Assembly (NCBI RefSeq): GCF_000745475.1
Contig: NZ_JQJJ01000009.1
Span: forward strand, 372,001-436,000
Direction of reading: 5' to 3'
Source: Allobosea sp. UNC402CLCol
GTDB lineage: Bacteria; Pseudomonadota; Alphaproteobacteria; Rhizobiales; Beijerinckiaceae
DNA: 64,000 bases
The translations under genes were made by a program, and so were the position numbers. This document shows, in pieces, positions 16,462-25,927 of the stretch (position 1 is its first letter; each line of letters opens with the position of its first letter). A model generated the notes under the pieces. That model was not told where the DNA came from and made no database searches. It saw nothing but the letters and a program-made list of their open reading frames with translations.

Positions 16462-17643
16462 ATGACGGCTGCGGGCTGGGCGGCTGGACTGGCCGTGCTG
16501 CTGGTCGCGGTGAACCTGGCAGGCCAGGCCATCGCGCTCTGGCGGCTGCGCCGGCCTCTGCAGCGCTCGGCCGTGCTCGCGGACCTGCCGCCGGTCACCA
16601 TCGTCAGGCCGGTGCGCGGCATCGAGGCCTTCAGCCGCGAGACGGCCGTCTCCGGGCTCGAGCTCGACTACCCCAGCTACAGCACCATCTTCTGCGTTGC
16701 CGATGGCGACGACCCGATCGTTCCGCTGATCGAGGAGATGATCGCACGCTACGGCGCCGACAAGGTCAAGCTGATCGTCGGCGACGTCGTCGTCAGCGCC
16801 AATCCCAAGCTCAACAACTGCGTGCGCGGCTGGGAGGCGGCGACGACCGACTGGGTCATCCTCGCCGATTCCAACGTGCTGATGCCGAAGGACTACATCC
16901 AGCGCATGCTGGCCGCCTGGCGGCCCGAAACCGGCCTCGTCTGCTCGACGCCGGCAGGCTCGCGGCCGCAGAGCTTCGGGGCCGAGGTCGAATGTGCCTT
17001 CCTCAACGCCTTCCAGGCGCGCTGGCAATATGTCGGCGAGGCGCTGGGGCTGGGCTTCGCGCAGGGCAAGTCGATGCTCTGGAACAAGCCCTTCCTCGAC
17101 GCGCGCGGCGGCATCGCCGCGCTGGGCGCCGAGATCGCCGAGGATGCCGCCGCCACCAAGCTCGTGCGCAGCGCCGGCAAGCATGTCCATCTCGTCGGCC
17201 AGCCCTTCGAGCAGCCGCTGGGCCCGCGCCGCATCGCCGATGCGGTGCAGCGCCAGTTCCGCTGGGCCCGTCTGCGCCGCGTCACTTTCCTGCCGTTCTT
17301 CGCGATCGAGATTCTCTCGGCTCCGCTGCTGCCGGTCCTGCTGGCTGCCTTCGCCTGCCTCGGCTACGGCCTGCCGGTCTGGCTCGGGCCGCTCGCCGTG
17401 CTGGTGCTCTGGTATCTCGGCGATATCGTTCTGTCGGCCGGTGTCGGCTGGTTCCTGAACTGGCGCTCGCCCTTCGCCATGCTGGTGCGCGACATCGCCT
17501 TTCCCGGCATCTGGGCCTATGCCTTCGTCGGCGGCGAGGTGAGCTGGCGTGGCAACGCCATGAAGATCCGCACCGACGGCACCAACGAGCTCAACGACAC
17601 CGCGCCGGCGCTCTCGGCGGCGCGCGCGAAGATTTCCGACTGA
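16462..17643 (+). CDS. GT21-type (ceramide glucosyltransferase-like) membrane glycosyltransferase
   Basis: 393 residues. One N-terminal membrane helix (about residues 8-27), a GT-A domain with D81 (VADGDD), D136 (LADSN), the E-D pair near residue 228 and the Q-x-x-R-W motif QFRW near 265-268, then three C-terminal membrane segments (about 280-375). This order is the hallmark of GT21 ceramide glucosyltransferases and their bacterial homologues. Donor is probably a UDP-hexose and the acceptor a membrane lipid. It stands 28 bases after pheS and 26 before pheT on the same strand, so it is almost certainly co-transcribed with them. Confidence 0.85.
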   Translation: MTAAGWAAGLAVLLVAVNLAGQAIALWRLRRPLQRSAVLADLPPVTIVRPVRGIEAFSRETAVSGLELDYPSYSTIFCVADGDDPIVPLIEEMIARYGADKVKLIVGDVVVSANPKLNNCVRGWEAATTDWVILADSNVLMPKDYIQRMLAAWRPETGLVCSTPAGSRPQSFGAEVECAFLNAFQARWQYVGEALGLGFAQGKSMLWNKPFLDARGGIAALGAEIAEDAAATKLVRSAGKHVHLVGQPFEQPLGPRRIADAVQRQFRWARLRRVTFLPFFAIEILSAPLLPVLLAAFACLGYGLPVWLGPLAVLVLWYLGDIVLSAGVGWFLNWRSPFAMLVRDIAFPGIWAYAFVGGEVSWRGNAMKIRTDGTNELNDTAPALSAARAKISD

Positions 17644-17669
17644 TCCGGCAAAGCTGATCCGATAAGACG

Positions 17670-20093
17670 ATGAAGTTCACGATCTCCTGGCTCAAAGAGC
17701 ATCTCGACACCGACGCCTCCGTTGCGGAGATCACTGATGCCCTGACCCGCATCGGCCTGGAGGTCGAGGCGATCGAGGATCGCGCCGCCGCGCTCTCGGC
17801 CTTCACCATCGCCTATGTCATCGAGGCGAAGCAGCACCCGAATGCCGACCGCTTGCGCGTCTGCATGGTCGACACCGGCACGGGCGAGCCCGTGCAGGTC
17901 GTCTGCGGCGCGCCGAACGCCCGCACCGGCATGAAGGGCGTGTTCTCGCCGCCGGGCAGTTACATTCCCGGCAAGAAGATCACGCTCGGCAAGGGCGTCA
18001 TCCGCGGCGTCGAGTCGAACGGCATGCTGGTTTCGGAAGCCGAGCTGGAACTCTCCGAGGACCATGACGGCATCATCGAACTGCCGGCCGATGCACCGGT
18101 CGGCCAGCCCTACGCCGTCTATGCCGGGCTCGACGACGCCGTGATCGAGATCGCGGTGACGCCGAACCGGGCGGATGCGCTGGGTGTCGCCGGCATCGCC
18201 CGCGACCTCGCCGCCGCCGGCCTCGGCAAGCTGAAGACGCAAGCCATCCCGCCGGTGCGCGGCTCCTTCCCGTGCCCGGTCAAGGTCACGCTCGACTTCG
18301 CCGAGGAAGACAAAAAGCTCTGCCCGGCCTTCGCGCTACGCCTCGTGCGGGGCGTGAAGAACGGCCCGTCGCCGGACTGGCTGCAGGCGCGTCTGCGCGC
18401 CGTAGGCCTGCGCCCCATCAACGCGCTGGTCGACATCACCAATTTCATGACGCTCGACCGCAACCGGCCGCTGCATGTCTTCGACGCCGCCAAGGTGAAG
18501 GGCAACCTCACCGTCCGCCGCGCCAAGGCCGGTGAGACCATTCTCGCGCTCGACGGCAAGACCTATACGCTGACCGACGAGCAGGTCGTGATCGCCGACG
18601 AGCACGGCGTCGAGTCGCTCGCCGGCATCATGGGCGGCGAGGCCTCGGGCAGCAGCGAGGCGACCACCGACGTGCTGATCGAGAGCGCGCTCTGGGACCC
18701 GCTCAACATCGCCCGCTCCGGTCGCGCGCTCGGCATCAATTCGGATGCGCGCTATCGCTTCGAGCGCGGCGTCGATCCCGACTTCACCCGGCCCGGCCTC
18801 GACCTCGCGACGGCGCTGGTGATCGAGCTCTGCGGTGGCGAGGCCTCCGAGATGGAATTCGTCGGCGAACTGCCGGAAAGCCCGGCCGCGATCGACTTCC
18901 CCTGGTCGGAGGTGAAGCGCCTGACCGGGCTCGAATTGCCGCAGGTCGAGATGAAGCTGGCGCTCACCTCGCTCGGCTTCCACGTCTCGGGGGCGGGCGA
19001 GCGGGTCAAGGTCGCAGCCCCCTCCTGGCGCGCCGATGTCGGCGGCAAGGCCGATCTCGTCGAGGAGATCGTCCGCATCGCCGGCCTGGACCGCGTCATC
19101 TCGACGCCGCTGCCGCGCATCAAGGGCGAGGTCGTCAAGCCCGTCCTGACCGTGCTGCAGAAGCGCACCCGCACCGCCAAGCGCACGCTGGCCGCGCGCG
19201 GCCTCGTCGAGGCCGTGACCTGGTCCTTCATCTCGCATGATCAGGCGAAGCTCTTCGGCGGCGGCTCGCGCAAGCTCGCGCTCGCCAACCCGATCGCGGC
19301 CGATCTCTCTGACATGCGCCCCTCGCTGCTGCCGGGTCTGATCCGCGCCGCGCAGAACAATGCCGATCGCGGCTTCCCGGATGTCGCTCTGTTCGAGGTC
19401 GGCCAGATCTTCCTCAGCGACGAACCGGAAGGCCAGCTCATCGCCGCCACCGGCCTGCGCCGCGGCACGGCCAAGCTTGACGGTGTCGGCCGCCACTGGG
19501 ACGGCGGCGCCAAAGCCGTCGACGCTTTCGACGTCAAGGCCGATGCGCTCGGCCTGCTCTCCGCTCTCGGCGTGCCGACCGGCGGCTTGCAGATCGTCGC
19601 GGGCGGTCCCGGCTGGGCCCATCCCGGCCGCTCGGCGACCCTCCAGTTCGGCCCCAAGGGCGTGATCGGCGCCTTCGGCGAGGTTCACCCCAAGATCCTC
19701 AAGGCGCTCGACGCCAAGGGACCGCTCGTCGCCTTCGAGATCCATCTCGATGCGCTGCCGTTGCCGAAATACAAGCCGACCAAGGTCAAGCCGAAGCTCG
19801 CGCTGTCGGATTTCCAGCCGGTGACGCGCGATTTCGCCTTCATCGTCGACAAGGCGGTGGCGGCCGGCGACATGATGAAGACGGCGCAGGGCGCCGACCG
19901 CGCGCTGATCGCCAATGTCGGCGTCTTCGATCTCTATGAGGGGCAAGGCGTCGAGGCCGGCAAGAAGTCGGTCGCGCTGGCGGTGACGCTCCAGCCGGTC
20001 GAGAAGACGCTGACCGAGGCGGAAATCGAGGCCGTCGGCAGCAAGATCGTCGCCGAGATGGCCAAGCGCTACGGGGCGACGCTCAGGGGCTGA
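17670..20093 (+). CDS. pheT: phenylalanyl-tRNA synthetase beta subunit
   Basis: 807 residues, full length. Starts [17 protein letters not shown]-terminal EMAP/tRNA-binding-like domain about residues 39-150 ([13 protein letters not shown]), the editing (B3/4) domain in the middle ([14 protein letters not shown]), B5 domain about 400-475, catalytic-like core, and the C-terminal anticodon-binding FDX-ACB domain ([14 protein letters not shown], about 710-806). Partner of PheS; the editing site removes mischarged Tyr. Confidence 0.98.
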   Translation: MKFTISWLKEHLDTDASVAEITDALTRIGLEVEAIEDRAAALSAFTIAYVIEAKQHPNADRLRVCMVDTGTGEPVQVVCGAPNARTGMKGVFSPPGSYIPGKKITLGKGVIRGVESNGMLVSEAELELSEDHDGIIELPADAPVGQPYAVYAGLDDAVIEIAVTPNRADALGVAGIARDLAAAGLGKLKTQAIPPVRGSFPCPVKVTLDFAEEDKKLCPAFALRLVRGVKNGPSPDWLQARLRAVGLRPINALVDITNFMTLDRNRPLHVFDAAKVKGNLTVRRAKAGETILALDGKTYTLTDEQVVIADEHGVESLAGIMGGEASGSSEATTDVLIESALWDPLNIARSGRALGINSDARYRFERGVDPDFTRPGLDLATALVIELCGGEASEMEFVGELPESPAAIDFPWSEVKRLTGLELPQVEMKLALTSLGFHVSGAGERVKVAAPSWRADVGGKADLVEEIVRIAGLDRVISTPLPRIKGEVVKPVLTVLQKRTRTAKRTLAARGLVEAVTWSFISHDQAKLFGGGSRKLALANPIAADLSDMRPSLLPGLIRAAQNNADRGFPDVALFEVGQIFLSDEPEGQLIAATGLRRGTAKLDGVGRHWDGGAKAVDAFDVKADALGLLSALGVPTGGLQIVAGGPGWAHPGRSATLQFGPKGVIGAFGEVHPKILKALDAKGPLVAFEIHLDALPLPKYKPTKVKPKLALSDFQPVTRDFAFIVDKAVAAGDMMKTAQGADRALIANVGVFDLYEGQGVEAGKKSVALAVTLQPVEKTLTEAEIEAVGSKIVAEMAKRYGATLRG

Positions 20094-20110
20094 TGCCCGC
20101 CATCCAACGC

Positions 20111-20217
20111 ACGTCATGCTCGGGCTTGACCCGAGCATCTCGCGCAGGATGAGGCTCACCTGCTCTCTTCGGCAGGAGATTCTCGGGTCCCCGCTCCGAG
20201 GCGCCCGAGAATGACGT
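20111..20217. repeat. dispersed palindromic repeat, family A, paired copies
   Basis: GTCATGCTCGGGCTTGACCC at the left and, about 75 bases on, an inverted relative CTCGGG...CCCGAGAATGACG. Located after pheT; it may protect the mRNA 3' end. Confidence 0.75.
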
Positions 20218-20324
20218 CGGGGCCAACAGTCTCTGACCATTGACCATGATTATGTAATAATCAGCGGCAGAAAACCCTGCGCATTCGGAGTATCGGCACC
20301 GGATTGTTGCAATTTCGCTGACTG

Positions 20325-21236
20325 ATGACTCTGACCGAACGCCCCGTCACGGACAATCTGTTCCCCGGCTTCCGCCTGCTCGACGTCGCGACATCGGGCG
20401 CGCGAATCCGTGTGCGCACCGGCGGCGAGGGGCCGCCACTCCTGCTGCTGCATGGCTACCCGCAGACCCATGTGCTCTGGCACAAGGTGGTCGAACGGTT
20501 GAGGGGCAACTTCACCCTCGTCTGCGCCGACCTGCGTGGCTATGGCGACAGCGAGAAGCCGCCGACCGACGCCGGGCACGCGCCCTATTCCAAGCGCGCC
20601 ATGGCGCAGGATATGGCCGATGTGATGACGGCGCTGGGTCATGAGCGCTTCTTCGTCGGTGCGCATGATCGCGGCGCCCGCGTCACCCATCGCCTGGCGC
20701 TCGATCATGCCGAGCGCGTCATCCGCCTCGCCACGCTCGACATCGCCCCGACGCGGGAGATGTATGCCAATACCACCGACGCTTTCGCCCGTGCCTACTG
20801 GCACTGGTTCTTCCTGATCCAGCCCGCGCCCTTCCCGGAACGGATGATCGGCGCGGATCCGGAAGCCTATTGGCGCAAGAAATGCGGTTCCGGCTCGGCC
20901 GGGATGACGCCCTTCGCGCCGGAAGCGCTCGCCCATTACCTGCGTTGCTTCGCCGATCCCGCGACGATCCACGGCTCCTGCGAGGATTATCGCGCCGCCG
21001 CGACCATCGACATCCGCCATGACGACGAGGATGGCAGCCGCAAGCTGACCCAGCCGCTGCTCGCGCTCTGGGGCGCCAACGGCATCATCGGCAAATGCTT
21101 CGACCCTCTCGCCTTGTGGCGCGAGCGTGCGCAGGATGTGCGCGGCCATGCCCTGCCGGGCGGCCACTATCTCGCGGAGGAGGTCCCCGACCTCGTCGCC
21201 GCGGAGTTCCAGGCCTTCTTCGGAGAAGCAGCATGA
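20325..21236 (+). CDS. alpha/beta hydrolase of the haloacetate (fluoroacetate) dehalogenase type
   Basis: 303 residues. The nucleophile elbow is AHDRGARVTHRLALDH with D115, R116 and R119, matching the Asp-Arg-x-x-Arg of fluoroacetate dehalogenases. H160-W161 (YWHW) and Y222 (EDYRA) stand where the known halide-stabilising His, Trp and Tyr are. The catalytic His is H281 (GGHYLAEE). These enzymes cleave the carbon-halogen bond of haloacetates through an aspartyl ester. All required residues are seen, so dehalogenase activity is plausible; the physiological substrate is unproven. Its stop overlaps the next gene by four bases. Confidence 0.85.
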   Translation: MTLTERPVTDNLFPGFRLLDVATSGARIRVRTGGEGPPLLLLHGYPQTHVLWHKVVERLRGNFTLVCADLRGYGDSEKPPTDAGHAPYSKRAMAQDMADVMTALGHERFFVGAHDRGARVTHRLALDHAERVIRLATLDIAPTREMYANTTDAFARAYWHWFFLIQPAPFPERMIGADPEAYWRKKCGSGSAGMTPFAPEALAHYLRCFADPATIHGSCEDYRAAATIDIRHDDEDGSRKLTQPLLALWGANGIIGKCFDPLALWRERAQDVRGHALPGGHYLAEEVPDLVAAEFQAFFGEAA

Positions 21237-22312
21237 CCGGGACCAATCGCGTCTATCGTATCGCCGTCATCCCCGGCGACGGCATCGGCAAGGAGGTCAT
21301 GCCCGAGGGGCTGCGCGTGCTGGAGGCGGCGTCGAAGAAGTTCGGTTTCGAGCTGCGTCTCGACGAGTTCGACTTCTCCTCCTGCGACTACTACGCCAAG
21401 CACGGCAAGATGCTGCCGGACGACTGGAAGGACAGGATCGGCGGCCACGACGCGATCTATTTCGGCGCGGTCGGCATGCCCCAGCAGGTGCCGGACCACG
21501 TCTCGCTCTGGGGCTCGCTGCTGCTGTTCCGGCGCGAGTTCGACCAATACGTCAATCTGCGCCCCGTCCGCCTGATGCCGGGCGTTCCGGGCCCGCTCGT
21601 GGGCCGCAAGCCGGGCGACATCGACTTCTTCGTCGTGCGCGAGAATACCGAGGGCGAGTATTCCTCGGTCGGCGGGCGCATGTATGCCGGCACCGAGCGC
21701 GAGATCGTCATCCAGGAGACGGTGATGAGCCGTGTTGGCGTCGACCGCGTGCTGAAATACGCTTTCGAGCTTGCCCAGCGTCGCCCCCGGAAGAAGCTGA
21801 CCTCGGCCACCAAGTCCAACGGCATCTCGATCACCATGCCCTACTGGGACGAGCGGGTGAAGGAGATGGCCAAGAACTATCCGGGCGTCGCCGTCGACCA
21901 GTACCATATCGACATCCTGACCGCGCATTTCGTGCTGAACCCGGATCGCTTCGACGTGGTCGTCGCCTCGAACCTCTTCGGCGACATCCTTTCCGATCTC
22001 GGCCCGGCCTGCACCGGCACCATCGGCATCGCGCCGTCGGGCAACATCAACCCGACCGGCGATCACCCCTCGCTGTTCGAGCCGGTCCACGGCTCGGCGC
22101 CCGACATTGCGGGGCAAGGCATCGCCAACCCGGTCGGCATGATCTGGTCGGGTGCGATGATGCTCGATCATCTCGGCGAGCACGAGGCGGCCAAGGGCAT
22201 CGAGGCGGCGATCGAGCGGGCGCTCGGCGACGCGCGGACGCGGACACGTGATCTCGGCGGCTCGCTCGGTACCGAAGCTGCCGGCAAGGCGGTCGAGCAG
22301 GCGCTCGGCTGA
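21233..22312 (+). CDS. tartrate / D-malate dehydrogenase (isocitrate/isopropylmalate dehydrogenase family)
   Basis: 359 residues from the ATG at 21233, overlapping the upstream hydrolase stop (ATGA). Beta-decarboxylating dehydrogenase fold: IPGDGIGKEVMPEG at the N terminus, RENTEGEYSSVGGR (substrate loop), TSATKSNGISITMPYWDE, VDQYHIDILTAHFV, and the metal/NAD region SNLFGDILSDLGP, LFEPVHGSAPDIAGQGIANP. The ENTEGEYS loop and the lack of leucine-pathway neighbours point to the TtuC/DmlA group, acting on D-malate or L-tartrate with NAD and Mn. The overlap with the haloacetate-dehalogenase-like gene suggests a shared route for two- to four-carbon acids. Confidence 0.92.
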   Translation: MTGTNRVYRIAVIPGDGIGKEVMPEGLRVLEAASKKFGFELRLDEFDFSSCDYYAKHGKMLPDDWKDRIGGHDAIYFGAVGMPQQVPDHVSLWGSLLLFRREFDQYVNLRPVRLMPGVPGPLVGRKPGDIDFFVVRENTEGEYSSVGGRMYAGTEREIVIQETVMSRVGVDRVLKYAFELAQRRPRKKLTSATKSNGISITMPYWDERVKEMAKNYPGVAVDQYHIDILTAHFVLNPDRFDVVVASNLFGDILSDLGPACTGTIGIAPSGNINPTGDHPSLFEPVHGSAPDIAGQGIANPVGMIWSGAMMLDHLGEHEAAKGIEAAIERALGDARTRTRDLGGSLGTEAAGKAVEQALG

Positions 22313-22326
22313 GCGAAGACAAGGGC

Positions 22327-22346
22327 GGCGCGGCCCTGGCCGCGCC
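22327..22346. other. GC-rich hairpin after the tartrate dehydrogenase gene
   Basis: Arms GGCGCGGCC and GGCCGCGCC around CT, no T tract following. Possibly an mRNA 3'-end stabiliser or part of the leader of the next gene. Confidence 0.5.
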
Positions 22347-22402
22347 GATTGGGGCAAACGAAGCCGGAAGCGGCCGGGGCAGACGAAGAAAGTCGCGCGA
22401 CC

Positions 22403-23107
22403 ATGGATCTGACGTCGTTTTCGCTGGGCGATCCCCTGCTCTGGGGCAAGCTCTTCGAGATCATCCTGCTCAATGTCATCCTCTCCGGTGACAATGCCGT
22501 CGTGATCGCGCTGGCCTGCCGGGCGCTCGCGCCGGAGCAGCGCACCAAGGGCATCGCGCTCGGCGCGGCGGTGGCCGTGGTGTTGCGGATCGCCTTCACG
22601 GTGGTCATCGCGTCCCTGCTGAGCATGCCCTTCCTGCGCATCGTCGGCGCCGGTTTGCTGATCTGGATCGCGGTGAAGCTTCTCGTCGAGGATGAGGGAC
22701 AGGACGAGGATTCCATCGCCGCCAGCAGCAAGCTCTGGAAAGCCGTGCAGACGGTCGCGATCGCCGACGTCGTCATGAGCCTAGACAATGTCCTCGCCAT
22801 CGCCGGCGTGGCGCGCGATTCCATGCCGCTGCTGATCGTCGGCCTCGTCATCTCGATCCCGCTGATCGTGGTCGGCGCCTCGCTGATCACCAATCTCTTG
22901 ACCCGTTTCCCGATCCTGGTCTGGGCCGGCGCGGGCCTGCTCGGCTGGGTGGCGGGCGAGATGCTCGACAGCGACCCCTGGCTGGTGACCCGCTTCGGCG
23001 CGGAACTGCTGCACCAGCTCGAATACCCCGTCGCCATCCTCGGCGCGCTGCTCGTGCTCGGACTGGGCTACCTCATCAAATCGCGCCGGCCGGACCCGGC
23101 CCACTAA
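22403..23107 (+). CDS. TerC family integral membrane protein (YjbE-like), copy 1
   Basis: 234 residues from the ATG at 22403, with seven predicted membrane segments. The two conserved TerC motifs, NVILSGDNAVVIA and VVMSLDNVLAIAG, supply the intramembrane Asp residues that define the family. TerC/YjbE proteins are linked to metal-ion (often Mn) handling and tellurite resistance, probably as metal exporters. A paralogue follows directly downstream. I looked for a manganese riboswitch in the leader and saw none. Confidence 0.92.
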   Translation: MDLTSFSLGDPLLWGKLFEIILLNVILSGDNAVVIALACRALAPEQRTKGIALGAAVAVVLRIAFTVVIASLLSMPFLRIVGAGLLIWIAVKLLVEDEGQDEDSIAASSKLWKAVQTVAIADVVMSLDNVLAIAGVARDSMPLLIVGLVISIPLIVVGASLITNLLTRFPILVWAGAGLLGWVAGEMLDSDPWLVTRFGAELLHQLEYPVAILGALLVLGLGYLIKSRRPDPAH

Positions 23108-23184
23108 CCCCTTGTTTTGATGCAATTCCGGCTGCTGTGCCGCTGCGCGCTTCTGCTGGAACGGCTTGAAGGACTGACCGACAC

Positions 23185-23928
23185 ATGGATTTCTCATCTT
23201 CGACCTTCTGGGTGTCGCTGCTCCAGATCATCTGGATCGACCTCCTGCTCTCCGGCGACAACGCCATCGTCATTGCGATGGCGGTGCGCTCGCTGCCGGA
23301 GAAGCAGCGCAAGCTGGGCATCCTGCTCGGCGCCGGCGCCGCCGTGGGCCTGCGCATCCTCTTCGCGGTGGTGGTGTCCTATCTGCTCAACATCCCCTTC
23401 CTGAAGGTCGTCGGCGGGCTGCTGCTGTTCTGGATCGCGATCAAGCTCGCCAAGGGCGAGGAAGAGGCGCACAGCGACATCGCGGCCAGCGACAATCTCT
23501 GGAAGGCGGTGCGCACCATCGCCATCGCCGATGCGGTGATGAGCCTCGACAACGTGCTCGCCATCGCGGCGGCGGCGCGCGGCCATTTCGAGCTCTTCAT
23601 CTTCGGCCTGCTGCTGACCATCCCGCTGATCATCTTCGGCGCAAACGTGCTCTCGAAGGTCCTCGAACGCTTCCCGATCCTGGTCTGGTTCGGCGCCGGC
23701 CTGCTCGGCTGGATCGCCGGCGAGATGCTGGTCAGCGACATCGCCGTGCTGCAATGGCTCCAGACCGCCATTCCGAGCTGGGTCCAGACCGTTCCGGTGT
23801 CCGACACGCATCCGGTCGGGCTGGCGACGAACAAGACGGTCTTTTACGGAGCGGCGGTCGTCGGCGCAGCCTTCGTCTGCGCTGTCGGCTACCTTCTCAA
23901 GCGCAAGCCTGCCGACCAGCCGGGCTGA
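23185..23928 (+). CDS. TerC family integral membrane protein (YjbE-like), copy 2
   Basis: 247 residues with the same motifs as the preceding gene (DLLLSGDNAIVIA and AVMSLDNVLAIAAAARG). The two are clearly paralogous but well diverged, so the tandem duplication is not recent. It has an extra periplasmic loop near residues 190-215 with a Pro/Val/Ser stretch that copy 1 lacks. The 77-base gap has no terminator, so co-transcription is likely. Confidence 0.92.
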   Translation: MDFSSSTFWVSLLQIIWIDLLLSGDNAIVIAMAVRSLPEKQRKLGILLGAGAAVGLRILFAVVVSYLLNIPFLKVVGGLLLFWIAIKLAKGEEEAHSDIAASDNLWKAVRTIAIADAVMSLDNVLAIAAAARGHFELFIFGLLLTIPLIIFGANVLSKVLERFPILVWFGAGLLGWIAGEMLVSDIAVLQWLQTAIPSWVQTVPVSDTHPVGLATNKTVFYGAAVVGAAFVCAVGYLLKRKPADQPG

Positions 23929-23931
23929 GCT

Positions 23932-24543
23932 TCAGGCGCCATCCAGAACGATCGCCGCGGCGGCCAGGATCTCCTGGCCGCCGTTTTCGATGGTGGCGAG
24001 TGCGCCGTCCGCCGTGCCACGCAGCGGATCGTGGACACGGAAGCGTTCGGGCGAGATGAGTAAGATCGCGAAGCTTTCGGGCGGCCGGACGAATCCGGTT
24101 CCGAGCGCTTTCACATAGGCCTCCTTCGCCGCCCAGAGCCGGGCGAAGGCGAGGGCGCGCAGCGAAGGTTCGCTCTCCTCCAGCATCCGCCATTCATCGC
24201 GATGCAGGGCTTCGCGCGGAATGACGCCGGCCGGATCGACCCGTTCCACGTCAACCCCGACGGGTGCCTGCGCGAGCGCGATGGCGATGACGCCCGCCCG
24301 TGTCGCAAGCGAGATCTGCAGCTCCGTCTCCAGCGCCGTCGGCAGCAGCGGCCGGCCGGCGGAATCATGAGCGATGGCGATTTCGGCCGCAGGGCGGCCG
24401 AGCTGCCGCGCCAGGATGGCCCGTGCCGTCTCGCGCCGGAGTGTCGAGCGCTCCGTCAGGTTGCGCGGCCGCTGCGGCGTCGCAACCAGCCAGACGGCCG
24501 GGTAGGTGGGCGCGGTCGCCTCGATCGAACGGAGCCAATGCAT
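23932..24543 (-). CDS. 4'-phosphopantetheinyl transferase superfamily protein (Sfp type)
   Basis: 203 residues. Motifs are GVDVERVD (Mg-binding Asp/Glu) and RLWAAKEAYVKALGTGF (W-K-E-A-x-x-K), the two hallmarks of Sfp-type transferases. The enzyme moves phosphopantetheine from CoA to carrier proteins of fatty-acid, polyketide or siderophore synthesis. No carrier protein or synthase is adjacent, so the partner is elsewhere. It converges on TerC copy 2 with a gap of three bases and is divergent from azlC. Confidence 0.9.
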   Translation of the reverse strand: MHWLRSIEATAPTYPAVWLVATPQRPRNLTERSTLRRETARAILARQLGRPAAEIAIAHDSAGRPLLPTALETELQISLATRAGVIAIALAQAPVGVDVERVDPAGVIPREALHRDEWRMLEESEPSLRALAFARLWAAKEAYVKALGTGFVRPPESFAILLISPERFRVHDPLRGTADGALATIENGGQEILAAAAIVLDGA

Positions 24544-24700
24544 GGGCCGGACTATGGCATGCGGCTTATCCCGTCACCACGCGCGCGGGCCGATATCCGG
24601 ACCGCGTCCTGCCCCGTCGGCCTCCGCCTTGCATGGGGCACATGCGCAGGTGCAGCCGGCATGCGTTGACCCGACGGCGCCTTCGGCCTTTGGAAAGACC

Positions 24701-25435
24701 ATGCAGTCACACGATACCCAACCGCCATTGGCGGGCAATGTTGCTCCCTTCACGGCACAGGGCATGCTGCTCGGCCTGCGCAAGGTTTCCGTGCTGCTGC
24801 CGGGCATCGTCGTCTTCGCCGTGGCCTTCGGCGCCGCCGCCTCGGCCAAGGGCATGAGCCTCGTCGAGACGCTGCTGATGAGCGCCCTGGTCTATGGCGG
24901 CGTCTCGCAGCTCGTGGCGATGGAGCTGTGGCGGCCGGAATGGAGCTGGGGCGCCATTGTCGGGCTGGCCGTGGTCACCGCCACGGTCAATGCCCGCTCG
25001 ATCCTGCAGGGGGCCTCGCTGCAGCCCTGGTTCGCGCGCTATCCCAAGGGGCTGAACGCCTTCCACCTGTTCTTCTTCACCGATGCGAACTGGCTGATCG
25101 GCACGCGCTACCAGGCCGAGGGCGGGCGTGATCTCGGCGTTGTGGTCGGGGCGGGCCTCGGGCTCTGGGTCGTCTGGGTTCTCGCCACGGTTCCCGGCCA
25201 TATGCTGGGCGCCCTAGTCTCCGATCCGCGCCGTTACGGCATCGACCTCGTCATGCCGATCTTCTTCGCGGCGATGATCGTGCCGCTCTGGCGCGGCCGG
25301 CGCGCTGCCGTTCCCTGGGTCGTCGCCGGTATGGTCGCCCTGCTGACGGCAAAGCTCGTCGACGGCTACGCCTTCATCATCGCCGGCTCCCTCGCTGGCG
25401 CCGTCACGGGGGCGTTCCGCGATGACGCTGTCTGA
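24701..25435 (+). CDS. azlC: AzlC family branched-chain amino-acid exporter, large subunit
   Basis: 244 residues from the ATG at 24701, six to seven membrane segments. Family features: LPGIVVFAVAFGAAASAKGMS and the NARSILQGASLQPW segment, then FTDANWLIGTRY. With AzlD it forms an exporter (BrnFE-like) for branched-chain amino acids and Met. Its 3' end overlaps azlD by 14 bases. Confidence 0.92.
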   Translation: MQSHDTQPPLAGNVAPFTAQGMLLGLRKVSVLLPGIVVFAVAFGAAASAKGMSLVETLLMSALVYGGVSQLVAMELWRPEWSWGAIVGLAVVTATVNARSILQGASLQPWFARYPKGLNAFHLFFFTDANWLIGTRYQAEGGRDLGVVVGAGLGLWVVWVLATVPGHMLGALVSDPRRYGIDLVMPIFFAAMIVPLWRGRRAAVPWVVAGMVALLTAKLVDGYAFIIAGSLAGAVTGAFRDDAV

Positions 25436-25739
25436 TCCCGGCCCCTGGGGCGCCTTCATCGCCATCGGCGCCATGGCGGTGGCGACCTATCTCTGCCGGC
25501 TGGCAGGGGTGGTGCTGATGAGCTTCGTGCCGCTGACGCCGCATGTCCGGCGCGGCCTTGCCGCGCTGCCCGGCTCGATCGTGGTCGCGACCGTGCTGCC
25601 TTTGATCGAGCGGCTCGGCCTCGCCGCGGCCGTGGCGCTGCTCGCCGCCATCGGCGCGATGTTCGTGACCCGCAGCGAACTCGTCGCGCTGCTCACCGGC
25701 ATGGCGATGATCTCGGCGGCGCGGTTCTTCGGCTTCTAG
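25422..25739 (+). CDS. azlD: AzlD family branched-chain amino-acid exporter, small subunit
   Basis: 105 residues, four membrane segments, typical AzlD length. Features are TYLCRLAGVVLM near residues 22-33 and RRGLAALPGSIVVATVLP. It overlaps azlC and needs it for export. Confidence 0.9.
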   Translation: MTLSDPGPWGAFIAIGAMAVATYLCRLAGVVLMSFVPLTPHVRRGLAALPGSIVVATVLPLIERLGLAAAVALLAAIGAMFVTRSELVALLTGMAMISAARFFGF

Positions 25740-25740
25740 A

Positions 25741-25785
25741 GCATTTTCGAGCGAAGTGGACACCGGTTCGCGTGAAGACAATGCG
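25741..25785. repeat. dispersed palindromic repeat, family B
   Basis: GCATTTTCGAGCGAAGTGG then ACACCGGTTCGCGTGAAGAC, starting one base after the azlD stop. See copies at 12214 and 43833. Confidence 0.75.
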
Positions 25786-25927
25786 GCAAACCAAGACCTG
25801 ACCCATCACCCCGCCCGATGGCTTCCATCACATCCCGTCATCGCGCCATGTCCGGCTGGCTGTTGACGGCGCGTGGCGGCGGGAGGACGGTGCGGCTTAG
25901 CAAAAACGACTGAAACGGAGCGCCGTC

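Noticed and set aside
18336..20240. Leftward open frame opposite pheT
   Set aside because: Antisense shadow of pheT, no recognisable protein pattern.
22313..22402. Manganese (yybP-ykoY) riboswitch before the TerC gene
   Set aside because: The leader is only 90 bases and lacks the conserved paired loops; only a simple GC hairpin is present.
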